DNA of 64,000 nt from Streptomyces xylophagus (GCF_000716435.1 NZ_JNWO01000004.1:1-64000); one strand, 5' to 3'; positions 34,685 to 45,103 are shown, counted from the first letter of the stretch. Numbers and translations are program-made. Notes: generated from the letters alone by a model not told the origin.

Positions 34685-35892
34685 CCGTCACCAGCCCCTC
34701 CATGACCGTCACCCCCCTCGATCTCCCTGCCCCTTACGGAAGTTGCCCCTTCGATCCGCCGCCCGCCTACACCGCCGCCGCCCGCGAGGCCGCCGTCACC
34801 CGTGCCGTGCTGCCGGACGGCACCGCCTGCTGGCTGGTCACCGGCTACGACGAGGTGCGGGCCGTGCTGTCCGACGCCCGGTTCAGCGCCGACGCGCGCA
34901 CAACCGGCTTCCCCTTCCTCTCCGCCGGACAGCGTGAACTGGCCACCGCCAAGCCGAGTTTCATCCGCATGGACGACCCCGAACACGCCCGGCTGCGCCG
35001 CATGGTCAGCAAGGACTTCCTGGTCAAGCGCATCGAGGAACTCCGCCCTGGCATCCAGGACATCGTCGACCGGGCCGTGGACCGCATGACCGAGGGACGC
35101 ACCTCGGCCGACCTGGTGGCGGACTTCGCCCTGCCGATCCCGTCGCTGGTCATCTGCCTGATGCTCGGGGTGCCGTACGAGGACCACGACCTGTTCCAGT
35201 CGCTCAGTCGCACCCTCCTCGACAACCGCACCACCCGACCGCAGGCGGAGCAGTCGCACGCCCAACTCATGGGGTATCTGGCGGAGTTGGCCGAGCGCAA
35301 GCGACGGCACCCCGCCGACGACATCCTCAGTCGGCTCGCCGCCCGCGACGACCTGACCGCCCAGGAGACGGCGTCGCTCGGCTTCCTGCTGCTGGTCACC
35401 GGGCACGAGTCCACCGCGAACATGACCGCCGTCAGCGTGCTCGCCCTGCTCCAACACCCGGCGCAGAGGGACCTGTTGCGCGCCGCACCGCACCTGGTCC
35501 GCGGGGCCGTGGAGGAGCTCCTGCGCCACCTCACGATCATCCACCTGGGCCTGGGCCGCGCGGCGACCGAGACCGTGCGGGTGGGCGAGGTGACGATCCC
35601 GGCCGGCGAGGGGGTGATCTGCATGCTGTCCACGGCCAACCGCGACGAGCAACTCTTCGGTTCCGCCGATGACTTGGACCTCACCCGGGACGCCCGCCGC
35701 CATGTCGCCTTCGGCTACGGCATCCACCAGTGCCTGGGCCAGACCCTCGCCCGCGTGGAACTCCAGACCGTCCTCACGACCCTGCTCCGTCGCCTGCCGA
35801 CCCTGCGCCTCGCCTCGCCCGGAGATCAACTCGCCTACAACCGGGAGAACATCGTGTACGGGCTGCGCGCCCTCCCGGTGACCTGGGCCTGA
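34681..35892 (+). CDS. Cytochrome P450
   Basis: A 403-residue class I bacterial P450 (CYP105/107-like size). It has the haem loop FGYGIHQCLG with the Cys ligand near residue 350, the I-helix LLVTGHESTAN with the acid-alcohol pair, and EELLR as the ExxR motif. The ATG overlaps the stop of the CMD-ferredoxin gene, giving coupled synthesis with its redox partner. It probably hydroxylates or cyclises the acyl product made by the upstream synthases. The gene converges on the GMC oxidase, 5 bp away. Confidence 0.95.
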   Translation: MTVTSPSMTVTPLDLPAPYGSCPFDPPPAYTAAAREAAVTRAVLPDGTACWLVTGYDEVRAVLSDARFSADARTTGFPFLSAGQRELATAKPSFIRMDDPEHARLRRMVSKDFLVKRIEELRPGIQDIVDRAVDRMTEGRTSADLVADFALPIPSLVICLMLGVPYEDHDLFQSLSRTLLDNRTTRPQAEQSHAQLMGYLAELAERKRRHPADDILSRLAARDDLTAQETASLGFLLLVTGHESTANMTAVSVLALLQHPAQRDLLRAAPHLVRGAVEELLRHLTIIHLGLGRAATETVRVGEVTIPAGEGVICMLSTANRDEQLFGSADDLDLTRDARRHVAFGYGIHQCLGQTLARVELQTVLTTLLRRLPTLRLASPGDQLAYNRENIVYGLRALPVTWA

Positions 35893-35897
35893 CCCGG

Positions 35898-37499
35898 TCA
35901 GAAGACCCGGCCGAGGTCCTGCCGCACGATCGTCCGCATGCTGTGCTCGGCGAGCGCGGCGATCGTCATGGACGGGTTGCAGGCGCCGGTGGAGCCCGGG
36001 ATGCGGGCGCCGTCCAGGACGTAGAGACCCTTGTGGCCCAGGACGCGGCCGGTGAGGTCGACGGCGTCTCCCATCGGGACACCGCCCAACGAGTGCCAGG
36101 TGGACGGGGCTTGGGCGTTGGTGTCGATCATGATGCCGCCGCCGGCGGTCGCGATGTCCTGCATACGGGCCGCGATCAGGGCCTGCAGTTCGGCGTCGGT
36201 GTCCGTCGGCCAGGTGAGGACTGCGTCGTCGCTGTCGGCGTCGTAGGCCCAGGTGCCCGCGCCGTCGACGATGCCGAAGCCGACCACCGTCAGGGCGGTG
36301 ACGCCGGGCTGCTGGATGGGTGATCCGGCGTGCACGACGGTGAGCGGGATCGCGCTGTTCGGGTCGCGTCCGCCGACGCACGCCGGGCCGCCCTGCTGGG
36401 TGCCCGCGTCGCCGGTCGGGTTGATCCAGGCCCAGATCCGGTCGCCGTTGTTGCCCCAGCCCGTGCCGATGGCGTCGGGGAGGTCCGGAATCAGGCCCTT
36501 GGCGCGGGACTTGACCAGGAGGCGCGTGGTGCCGGGCGAACCGGCGTTGAGGAACACGGCGTCCGCGGTGATCCGGATCTGCTCCTGCACCGCGCCCGCT
36601 GTGTCGATCCGGTCGACCGACAGCACCCACTTCTTGTTCGCGTCCATCGCGAGGTCGCGCACCACGTGCAGCGGTGCCACCCGCACCAGCCCGGTGGACT
36701 CCGCCTGCGCGAGATAGGTGACGTCGATGGAGTGCTTGCCGCCGTTGTTGACGCCGAAGGCGATGTCGCTGGTGGTGTACGTCGGGTCGTACAGACCCTC
36801 CAACTCGCCCCGGACATACGCCCAGTCGATGGGCAGCGGCACCTTGAACGGCGTCAGACCCGCCTTCGGTGCGATGTCCTGGAACAGGCGCGAGGACTTG
36901 TAGGGGTCCGAGGCGAGGATGTCGTAGGGGACGGTGGAGATGCCCAGCATGCGGGCGACGGTGGGGTAGGCCCAGAGGTCGAGGTCGTCGTAGAGGCCTG
37001 CCGCCTGGGGGATGGAGGTGGCGAAGTCGGCCTTCGTGGGTTGCAGGGTCATGCCGTGGTACATGATCGATCCGCCGCCGACCGCCGCCCCGCACATGGC
37101 GGTCATGCCGTTTCCCACGACGGCTTCGAGCACGCCCGTGTACGGCGTCCAGGTCTGGTCGCCGCCGCCGACGATGGCGTGGTCGGTGAGCCAGGCGGAG
37201 CGGTTGTCCATGTTGGCGAAGCGGCAGAACGTGGTCGCGTCCGGGCCGGTCGGCCAGCGCAGTCCGCGCTCCAACACCAGGGTGGAGACGCCGGCTTGGG
37301 CCAGGCGTAACGCGGTGACGCCACCGCCGAAACCGGTGCCGACGACGACGGCCCGTTCGCGAAGTTCCGTGCCGGCGGCCCGGGTTGAGGCGGCGGCCCG
37401 GGTCTGTCCGGTGGCGGCCAGGGCGACCGCCCCGAGGGCCGTCGCACCGAGCAGGCTGCGGCGGCTGAGGGTGGGGTGGGGGGAGGTGTGTTCGGGCAT
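35898..37499 (-). CDS. Tat-exported GMC oxidoreductase related to cholesterol oxidase
   Basis: A 533-residue flavoprotein with a twin-arginine signal (LSRRSLLGATALGAVALAATG). The FAD motif is VVGTGFGGGVTALRLA near residue 51. The C-terminal TWHSLGG and GACNPSMTI correspond to the catalytic His and Asn of Streptomyces cholesterol oxidase. By eye, the Glu that acts as isomerisation base there (FAEIAPMP) is replaced, as this protein has TVVHAGSP. It may oxidise a sterol or secondary alcohol without double-bond isomerisation. ATG 37499 precedes the signal. A P450 lies next to it, recalling choP-choA, but the two genes converge. Confidence 0.85.
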   Translation of the reverse strand: MPEHTSPHPTLSRRSLLGATALGAVALAATGQTRAAASTRAAGTELRERAVVVGTGFGGGVTALRLAQAGVSTLVLERGLRWPTGPDATTFCRFANMDNRSAWLTDHAIVGGGDQTWTPYTGVLEAVVGNGMTAMCGAAVGGGSIMYHGMTLQPTKADFATSIPQAAGLYDDLDLWAYPTVARMLGISTVPYDILASDPYKSSRLFQDIAPKAGLTPFKVPLPIDWAYVRGELEGLYDPTYTTSDIAFGVNNGGKHSIDVTYLAQAESTGLVRVAPLHVVRDLAMDANKKWVLSVDRIDTAGAVQEQIRITADAVFLNAGSPGTTRLLVKSRAKGLIPDLPDAIGTGWGNNGDRIWAWINPTGDAGTQQGGPACVGGRDPNSAIPLTVVHAGSPIQQPGVTALTVVGFGIVDGAGTWAYDADSDDAVLTWPTDTDAELQALIAARMQDIATAGGGIMIDTNAQAPSTWHSLGGVPMGDAVDLTGRVLGHKGLYVLDGARIPGSTGACNPSMTIAALAEHSMRTIVRQDLGRVF

Positions 37500-37731
37500 G
37501 GGGGGACTCCGGCAAGCCGTAGGGGAGTGCGAGTCGCCGGGAGCGTAGCGTGGATGAGCATGTCATTGTCAACAAACGGAAATGTAATTCTCGGAAGGGA
37601 GAGTCTCGCTACCGTAGAAGAGTGTGGTGGTTCGGGGTGGGTCCCTCTGAAGTCCCGTGAATCCGATCAGCGCCAAGTGGCCTCTCTGTACACTCCGTTA
37701 CCCGTCAGGACCGTGAGTGAGGGGTGGGGCG

Positions 37732-39675
37732 GTGCGGGTGACACCAGCGGCCGGGGACAGGATCGACGGCCGGTATCTCCTGCACGAGCCCATCGGCACG
37801 GGCGGGATGGGCGTCGTGTGGCGGGCGTGGGACGAGCGGCTGCAGCGGTGGGTCGCGGTCAAGTGCGCACGCCTGGACGACGATCGGGCCACCCGGCGGC
37901 TGATGGGCGAGGCCCGCAACGCCGGTCGGCTGCACCACCCGAACATCGTGGCCGTCTTCGACTACGTCGACGAGGGCACCACCTGCTGGATCATCATGGA
38001 GTACGTCCCCTCCCGCAGCCTCGCGCAGATCATGGCGGAGCGCGGCCCGTTGGCGCCCGAGGAGGCCGGGTCGATCGGCTGTCAGATCGCCGACGCGCTG
38101 GTGAAGTCCCACAGCGCGGGTGTGGTGCACGGCGACGTGACGCCGGAGAACATCCTCGTCACGGAGGAAGGGGTCGCGAGACTCACGGACTTCGGGATCT
38201 CCCGGGCGCTGGGGCACGACGTCACGCAGAGCACCACCGGCACGGTTCGCGGCAAACCCCGTTATCTGGCGCCCGAGTTGGCCAAGGGGCAGGCCGCGGG
38301 CGAGAAGGCGGACGTGTTCTCCCTGGGCGCCTCGCTGTTCGCGGCGGTCGAGGGGCAGTCGCCGTACGGGGAGGCCGAGCATCTGATGACCTACCTCGCC
38401 CGTGCCGTCGAGGGGCACATCGAGCCCGCGCGCCGGGCCGGTCAACTGGCCGAGCCGCTCGCCGCGTTACTGGCGGTGGAGCCCGGGGACCGGCCCGACG
38501 CCGCGCGGGCGCGGAAGCTGCTGACGCGGGTCGCACCACCGCCCGCGCACATCCAGGAGCGGCTGGACGACCGCCGCACCCTGGACCTCGCGTCCTCGAC
38601 ACTCCGGCTGGGACGGCTCTCCCGCCGCACCCGGGACGTCCTCACCCTCCCGCTGCCGAGGCGGGTACGCCGCCGCCCCCTGGCGATCGCGGCGGTGGCG
38701 CTGGTCACGACGGGTGCGGTCGCCGCCGGGCTCGTCCTCCTCGACCCGTGGGGCTCGAAAGGCGCGCAGCACAAGGGAGTTGACCTCGCCGACGCGAAAC
38801 CCTCGGCCTCCGCCCGGGCCGGGACCATCGGCGACGAGCGTACGGCGGACCCCTGCGCCCTGATCGACGCCGCCTCGCTCAGCCGCTTCGGCCACACCGT
38901 GCTGGACCCGGACTACGGGGAGATCGACCGGTGCGACGTCCTGGTGCGCAACACCAGCGGTGACGACACCGCCGACGTCCAGGTCAACCTCGACTCGGAC
39001 CGGGACGACTTCGACGACATCCGCTCCACCCGTCTGGTCGGCGGGCTCACGGTCGTGACGCTCGACCGGGACGGGAAGAGCTGCGAGCGGGCCGTCCTGA
39101 CCCCCGACGGCAAGCAGATCCGCGTCGACGGGCGGCAGTTGGCGACCGCGTCGCCCGACCCGTGCCAACTGGCCGACGCCGCCACCGATCACGTGGTCGG
39201 CGTCCTGGCCGACGGCCCGGTGCCGAGGCGCGCGTCGGCACCGGACGCGAACTCCCTGGCCCGGCTCGACGCCTGCACCCTGCTCGACGCCACCGCCCTC
39301 GCGCGACTGCCCGGCGTCCAAGTCGCCAACCAGGACCGGGGGTTCGGCTCCTGGGACTGCGACTGGTCCAGCGACGACGGCAAGCGCGAGGTGGAGATCC
39401 AGTTCAGCCGGGACAACTCGCTCGACGCCGACGACGGACACCCGGTGGACGTCGCCGGCGTCAGGAGCTACTCCGTCGCGGACGAGGCGGAGGACGACAG
39501 CTGCACCGTACGGACCCCGCACCGCACCTACCCGGACTCCGTCGGCGAGAACACCACCGAACTGTTCCATCTGACCGTGTACGCACCGCAGCCGAGCAGG
39601 CAACTGTGCGACACGGCAGCGGAGTTGGCCGGGACTGTCGTGGGGAACCTCGCGAAGCGGCTCCCGGTGCGGTGA
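37732..39675 (+). CDS. Membrane Ser/Thr protein kinase with external sensor domains
   Basis: GTG 37732 is preferred over 37717 because GAGGGGTGGGG lies between them. Of 647 residues, the first 265 are a Hanks-type kinase: GTGGMGVVWRA, VAVKC (Lys), HGDVTPENIL in the catalytic loop (Arg of HRD replaced by Gly), LTDFGIS and APE. A transmembrane helix follows (about 313-335, AIAAVALVTTGAVAAGLVLL). The external part holds two related domains beginning DPCALIDAASLSRFG and DACTLLDATALARLPG, resembling DUF3558-type lipoprotein domains. It is a receptor kinase of unknown ligand, divergent from the GMC oxidase. Confidence 0.9.
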   Translation: MRVTPAAGDRIDGRYLLHEPIGTGGMGVVWRAWDERLQRWVAVKCARLDDDRATRRLMGEARNAGRLHHPNIVAVFDYVDEGTTCWIIMEYVPSRSLAQIMAERGPLAPEEAGSIGCQIADALVKSHSAGVVHGDVTPENILVTEEGVARLTDFGISRALGHDVTQSTTGTVRGKPRYLAPELAKGQAAGEKADVFSLGASLFAAVEGQSPYGEAEHLMTYLARAVEGHIEPARRAGQLAEPLAALLAVEPGDRPDAARARKLLTRVAPPPAHIQERLDDRRTLDLASSTLRLGRLSRRTRDVLTLPLPRRVRRRPLAIAAVALVTTGAVAAGLVLLDPWGSKGAQHKGVDLADAKPSASARAGTIGDERTADPCALIDAASLSRFGHTVLDPDYGEIDRCDVLVRNTSGDDTADVQVNLDSDRDDFDDIRSTRLVGGLTVVTLDRDGKSCERAVLTPDGKQIRVDGRQLATASPDPCQLADAATDHVVGVLADGPVPRRASAPDANSLARLDACTLLDATALARLPGVQVANQDRGFGSWDCDWSSDDGKREVEIQFSRDNSLDADDGHPVDVAGVRSYSVADEAEDDSCTVRTPHRTYPDSVGENTTELFHLTVYAPQPSRQLCDTAAELAGTVVGNLAKRLPVR

Positions 39676-39693
39676 CGACGCGCCGCCGAGCGG

Positions 39694-41031
39694 TCAGGGC
39701 TGTACCGGCATGGTCCAGCAGTTGGAGACGGTCGGCCTGCCGGCGAGGCGGTCGGTGAGCCAGGAGATGGCGTCGCCCTGGTCGGTCAGCAGGGGTGCGA
39801 AGTGGTTGAGGAGCGCGCTGCCGACACTGGGCAGGACGACCGCCTTGTACGTGACGTCGGCGCCCTTCGCGCACCAGTCGAGGGCGAGTTGGCGGGCCTG
39901 CGCGTGCGGGACGAGGTTGTCGCTGACGCCGGTGGCGAGGCGGACGGGCCCCGACGGCTTCAGCGTGCCGATGCGCTGGCTGTCGAGGAAGGCCCGCAGC
40001 GCGGGAGTCGAAGCGATGATGGCGCTGATGGACTGGCCGTCCGTGGTCCAACTGGTGCTCTGCGCATAGGCGTAGCCGAAGAGCGCGTCGCCGACGCACA
40101 TCGTCGACAGGTCGGTGAGCGCGGCCTTTCCGGCGTCGTTGAGATGCGCCTCCGCGAGGGGCTTCAGCGCCGGGTCGGACTGGAGGAAGCCGTTGAGCGA
40201 CCAACCCAGCGCACCGGCGAGTTCGCTGCCGTCGATGGCCTTGGTGACGGAGGTCAGGTCGGCGGGCGGGGCTCCGGCGTAGGTCCCGGAGAGGGTGACG
40301 TCGGGGGCGTAGGAGGACTGGAGTTCGGCGGCTGCGGCGGTCGCCCCGCCGCCCTGGCTGTAGCCGTACAGCCCGACCGGCGAGTCGGCGGTGACCGAGG
40401 TGCCGGAGAGCGAACGGGCGGCGCGTACGGCGTCCAGGACCGCGTGCGCCTCGTCGATCCGGTTGACGTAGGTGTGCAGCCGGTCCGTCGCGCCCAGGCC
40501 GACGTAGTCGGTGACGACCACGGCGACGCCCTCGGCGAGGAGGCGGTAGATCGCCAGGTCCTCGTAACCCACCGACAGGGTCTGGCTGTTGACGGCCAGG
40601 GGGTGTTCCAGGCCCATGGACGCGGAGCACTGGTCGCCCTGTCCCAGCGTGCCGGGGGCGACCGCGACGAGGGGGCGCGGGCCGGTGCCGGACCAGTCGG
40701 CGGACGGTTCGATGTAGGCGCCGGTGACGGCGACGGGCTGCCCGTTCGAGTCCGTGGACTTGTACATCAGGCGGGTCGCGGTGCCGGGCAGGGTGCCGTC
40801 GAGGCCGGGCAGGCTCAGGGCGAGGGGGAGGGGCTCGCTGCGGACGAGGGCGCCGTCGGCGGCGGGCAGGGTGGTGGGCGGGTTGTAGAACGCCGGGATG
40901 GTGACGCCTCTGGACACGACCTCGTCCGACGCGCCGGCGACGGTGGCGGTCGTGACGACGAGGGCTTGAGCGCCGAGGCAGGCGGCTGCGGTGACTGCGG
41001 CGGCGAGCAGGTTTCGTTTGCGTGCGGGCAT
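39694..41031 (-). CDS. Secretory lipase (LIP family)
   Basis: A 445-residue exported alpha/beta hydrolase. The signal peptide (LLAAAVTAAACLGAQALVV, cleavage near AGASD) precedes the lipase core: nucleophile in GLYGYSQGGG near residue 213, and candidate acid and His in ATGVSDNLVPH and LLNHFAP. CTP-like secretory lipases of fungi and actinobacteria share this layout and release fatty acids from triglycerides or esters. Three TTAC-N6-GTAA sites lie 50-100 bp upstream, suggesting repression by a TetR-type factor. ATG 41031 begins the signal peptide. Confidence 0.9.
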   Translation of the reverse strand: MPARKRNLLAAAVTAAACLGAQALVVTTATVAGASDEVVSRGVTIPAFYNPPTTLPAADGALVRSEPLPLALSLPGLDGTLPGTATRLMYKSTDSNGQPVAVTGAYIEPSADWSGTGPRPLVAVAPGTLGQGDQCSASMGLEHPLAVNSQTLSVGYEDLAIYRLLAEGVAVVVTDYVGLGATDRLHTYVNRIDEAHAVLDAVRAARSLSGTSVTADSPVGLYGYSQGGGATAAAAELQSSYAPDVTLSGTYAGAPPADLTSVTKAIDGSELAGALGWSLNGFLQSDPALKPLAEAHLNDAGKAALTDLSTMCVGDALFGYAYAQSTSWTTDGQSISAIIASTPALRAFLDSQRIGTLKPSGPVRLATGVSDNLVPHAQARQLALDWCAKGADVTYKAVVLPSVGSALLNHFAPLLTDQGDAISWLTDRLAGRPTVSNCWTMPVQP

Positions 41032-41079
41032 GGCGAACCTCCTGTGGAGCGGCCGTCCGGAGAATGGTTCGCCTGGAAC

Positions 41080-41132
41080 TTACCTGCGGGTAAGTTACTC
41101 GTGATACCTGTCGGTAGGTTACGTTTCGGTAA
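41080..41132. promoter_or_regulatory. Three TTAC-N6-GTAA operator-like sites upstream of the lipase
   Basis: Site 1 is TTACCTGCGGGTAA (41080-41093), itself within the 20-bp perfect inverted repeat AACTTACC/GGTAAGTT at 41077-41096. Site 2 is ATACCTGTCGGTAG (41104-41117). Site 3 is TTACGTTTCGGTAA (41119-41132). Centres are 24 and 15 bp apart. The form fits TetR-type operators. They lie in the lipase promoter and just beyond the hydrolase stop. Confidence 0.6.
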
Positions 41133-41144
41133 TGTGACGGGCTG

Positions 41145-41864
41145 TCAACTCGCGGCGACCAGCTCCAGGAACCCGGCGACGGCCTCCGGCTCGCTGACCA
41201 TCAGGTCGTGACCGGTGTCGATGTCCCACAACCGCCCTGCCGCGCGCGCCGGTTCGAGGTCCGCCGGGTCGCGGTACGGCAGGGTCGCCGTGCAGACGAT
41301 CTGGGACTGCGGAAGCGCCCGCACCCCCGCCTCGTGCGTGAGCCGCAGCGGCTGCTCGAAGCACTTCCAGGGGTGCGGCGTGATCTTCGGCGCCAGCCAG
41401 GCGATGTCGTCCGGATCGGTCAACCCGTAGGAGGGCATGGGCCCTTCGCCCGGGAAGTTCACCAGCTCCACCCCGTCGACCTCCCGCCCCATGGCGCGCG
41501 AGGCGGCCATCAACTCCGGTGCCAGATCGGCGAGGGACTGCCCGTTCGCCGGGGTGGCCGCGTCCAGGTAGACGAGGTGCCCGACGCGGTCGAGGGCGCG
41601 GTCGGCGGCGCCGGTGATCACCATCCCGCCGTAGCTGTGCCCGACCAGGATCGCGTCGAACAGCCCCTCGTACCGCAGGAGTTGGACGACGTCCGTGATG
41701 TGGGTGTCGAGATCGATCCCCGGCCCGAGCAGATGCGCCCGCTCGCCGAGCCCGGTCAGCGTCGGGGCGTACACGTCATGACCGGCCGCACGCAGGAGTC
41801 GCGCGACGCGCTGATAGCACCAACCGCCGTGACTGCCGCCGTGCACGAGAACGTACGTGGCCAT
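41145..41864 (-). CDS. Alpha/beta hydrolase
   Basis: A 239-residue cytoplasmic hydrolase: oxyanion loop HGGSHGGWCYQ, nucleophile elbow LVGHSYGGM (Ser near residue 78), and catalytic His in DTGHDLMV near the end. The group includes salicylate-esterase-like and pyrethroid-hydrolase-like proteins, so ester hydrolysis is the safest prediction. It lies on the same strand as the lipase, upstream of it, with the TTAC operators between. It is divergent from the TetR gene at 41960. Confidence 0.88.
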   Translation of the reverse strand: MATYVLVHGGSHGGWCYQRVARLLRAAGHDVYAPTLTGLGERAHLLGPGIDLDTHITDVVQLLRYEGLFDAILVGHSYGGMVITGAADRALDRVGHLVYLDAATPANGQSLADLAPELMAASRAMGREVDGVELVNFPGEGPMPSYGLTDPDDIAWLAPKITPHPWKCFEQPLRLTHEAGVRALPQSQIVCTATLPYRDPADLEPARAAGRLWDIDTGHDLMVSEPEAVAGFLELVAAS

Positions 41865-41910
41865 GCGGGGGCCTCCTGTTGTCCGGCGCGGGTCGCGCTC
41901 AGCTCGTAAA

Positions 41911-41922
41911 CGACAACTGTCG
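41911..41922. promoter_or_regulatory. Small palindrome in the hydrolase/TetR divergent region
   Basis: CGACA and TGTCG flank 2 bp. It lies 47 bp before the hydrolase start and 38 bp before the TetR start, so it is a candidate site for that regulator. Short palindromes of this size can be chance. Confidence 0.3.
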
Positions 41923-41959
41923 GATAACCATCAGGTGTTGGAGAGAATACTGTTGCCGC

Positions 41960-42544
41960 ATGCCAGCGCAACCCCTTGAACCGCACGGCCTCCCCGACCC
42001 CCGGGTCCTCCGCTCCCGCGCCGCCCTCGAAGCCGCCCTGCGCGAACTGGTCACCGAGCGCGAGCTGCGCCAGATATCCGTCGCCGACCTCACCAAACGC
42101 GCCGGCGTCAACCGCTCGACGTTCTACGAGCACTACGTCGACGTCCACGACCTGGCCGTCGCCGCGTGTACCGCGACCTACGACCAGTTGGTCGCCGTAG
42201 CCCCCATCCCGCACGGTCAACTGGCCCCGGACGGTGGCCCGTTGCCGAACCCCATGCCGGCCCTGTTCACCCATGTCGCCGAGCACGCCCCGCTATACCG
42301 GGCCCTCCTCTGCGACGAGGGCAGCGCCCGCATGATCAACCACCTCCTTCACCGCATCACCCTCGCGGCCCGCGTCAGCCGCGGCCTGCCCACGGAGACC
42401 GGGGCCACCGACCCGGTCTCCGCCTTCCTCGCGGGCGCCGTCCTGGGCACGGTCATCGACTGGCTGCGACACGACTGCCCCGGCACACCGGAGGAGATCG
42501 GCGCGGCGATCTGGCCGTATGCGCTGGCGTGCGCGGAGGTGTGA
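41960..42544 (+). CDS. TetR-family regulator
   Basis: A 194-residue protein from ATG 41960 after TTGCCGC, with a weak ribosome site. The HTH is RAALEAALRELVTERELRQI and LTKRAGVNRSTFYEHYVDV, followed by a TetR_C-like region with a Cys/Asp cluster. Divergent from the alpha/beta hydrolase and the most likely regulator of it. It might also bind the three TTAC-N6-GTAA sites ahead of the lipase, giving one lipid-ester regulon; unproven. Confidence 0.92.
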   Translation: MPAQPLEPHGLPDPRVLRSRAALEAALRELVTERELRQISVADLTKRAGVNRSTFYEHYVDVHDLAVAACTATYDQLVAVAPIPHGQLAPDGGPLPNPMPALFTHVAEHAPLYRALLCDEGSARMINHLLHRITLAARVSRGLPTETGATDPVSAFLAGAVLGTVIDWLRHDCPGTPEEIGAAIWPYALACAEV

Positions 42545-42637
42545 CGGGGGTCCGGTGCGGCTCGGCGAGGGTGCCGTCGGTGGGCAGGCGAGGCGCGATG
42601 GGGAGTGCCGGGGTCGCGACGCCCTACTGTCATCGGC

Positions 42638-43315
42638 ATGACGGAGCCAACGGAGCCAGTGGCAGGGGCAGACACCCCTACCGACCCGCACGAGAACGTC
42701 CCGCACGAGAAGGCCCCGAGCGTGACGCGCCTGATCGCTCTGTCCGACGGTATATACGCCATCGCGATGACACTGCTCGTCATCAATGTCACGGTCCCGG
42801 GGCATCTGGACGCCGCCGCGTTCCACAAGGCCCTGAACGACGCGCTGCCCAGTCTCGGCGCCTTCGCCCTGAGCTTCACCCTCATCGCCGGGTTCTGGCG
42901 TGACCACCGCCGCATCCTGACCTCGCTGCCCACGGAGACGATCGTGGTCACCCGCCTGGTCCTGCTCGGCCTCGGCCTGGTCGCGCTGCTGCCGTTCCCC
43001 ACCGGGTTGCTGGCCGAGTACGCCTCGCAACCCGATGCCGTGGCCCTCTACGCGAGTGCCATGGCCGCGATCCACGCCGTGCACGCGACCCTGCTGCTGC
43101 TCACCCAACACCGGGTGCACCCCTCGCCCGAATCACCCGCCGCGGTGGCCCGCCGCCGCTTCACCGCCCAACTCGCCGCCAGCGTCCTGGTGTTCGGCGT
43201 GTCCATCCCGCTGGCCTTCGTCAACACGGAGGCGGCGATGTGGTTCTGGCTCACGCTCGTCCCGGCGCACTACCTTCTCCGGCGGCGTCTTCCCGGCCGA
43301 TTCCTGCGCCGATGA
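42638..43315 (+). CDS. TMEM175-like (DUF1211) potassium channel family protein
   Basis: A 225-residue membrane protein from ATG 42638. The diagnostic first helix RLIALSDGIYAIAMTLLVINV carries the FSDG-like motif (here LSDG) of bacterial TMEM175 channels. Six hydrophobic helices in all, as in the tetrameric bacterial members. Family members conduct K+. The replacement of Phe by Leu in the motif should be noted. The stop overlaps the start of the next gene (ATGA). Confidence 0.85.
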   Translation: MTEPTEPVAGADTPTDPHENVPHEKAPSVTRLIALSDGIYAIAMTLLVINVTVPGHLDAAAFHKALNDALPSLGAFALSFTLIAGFWRDHRRILTSLPTETIVVTRLVLLGLGLVALLPFPTGLLAEYASQPDAVALYASAMAAIHAVHATLLLLTQHRVHPSPESPAAVARRRFTAQLAASVLVFGVSIPLAFVNTEAAMWFWLTLVPAHYLLRRRLPGRFLRR

Positions 43316-43701
43316 CAGGGCTCAAGTGGTGGCAGCGGGTGGTGCTGGTCGTGTGCCTGTGCGCGCTCACGCTGCCGCTGTGGTTCGCCGCGAGGAACGC
43401 CTACCGGTTCGTCGACGGCCACCGGACGATCACGGACGGGTATGTGCACTGCGAGGGCAACGACCGGTGCCGGGGCACCTGGAGTCTGCCCGGCGGACGG
43501 CACGGGCGGGGTGAGATCGAGGGTCTGGCCTTCGAGTACGACGAGGAGCAGGTGACGGGCATACCGCTCTACGCCGGCCGGGACTGGGCCGTGTCCGACC
43601 GCTCCAGCCTGGCTGTCCGCGCGGCGCTGGAAGCGGGCGGGGCTGTGATCGGGATGGTTGTGGTGCTCTCGGTGGGCTGGGTCAAGTCCAGGCGTCTTTG
43701 A
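43312..43701 (+). CDS. Small two-helix membrane protein of unknown function
   Basis: A 129-residue protein starting inside the stop of the TMEM175-like gene. One transmembrane helix lies at each end (VVLVVCLCALTLPLWFAA and AGGAVIGMVVVLSVGW). The external middle has two Cys in HCEGNDRCRGTW that could form a disulfide. Coupling with the channel gene suggests it could be an accessory subunit, but no family is recognised. Confidence 0.75.
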   Translation: MTGLKWWQRVVLVVCLCALTLPLWFAARNAYRFVDGHRTITDGYVHCEGNDRCRGTWSLPGGRHGRGEIEGLAFEYDEEQVTGIPLYAGRDWAVSDRSSLAVRAALEAGGAVIGMVVVLSVGWVKSRRL

Positions 43702-43822
43702 CGGTGTTGGGGTCGGCTTCGGGCCGCGATGCCGCCACCGGCACTCCTGGCGCGGCCCCGGTGCGACATCTTGCCCGGCTACCGTGCGCCCAGGTGAGGA
43801 CAGGCGCGAGAGGGAATCGGTG

Positions 43823-45103
<1,281 letters not shown>

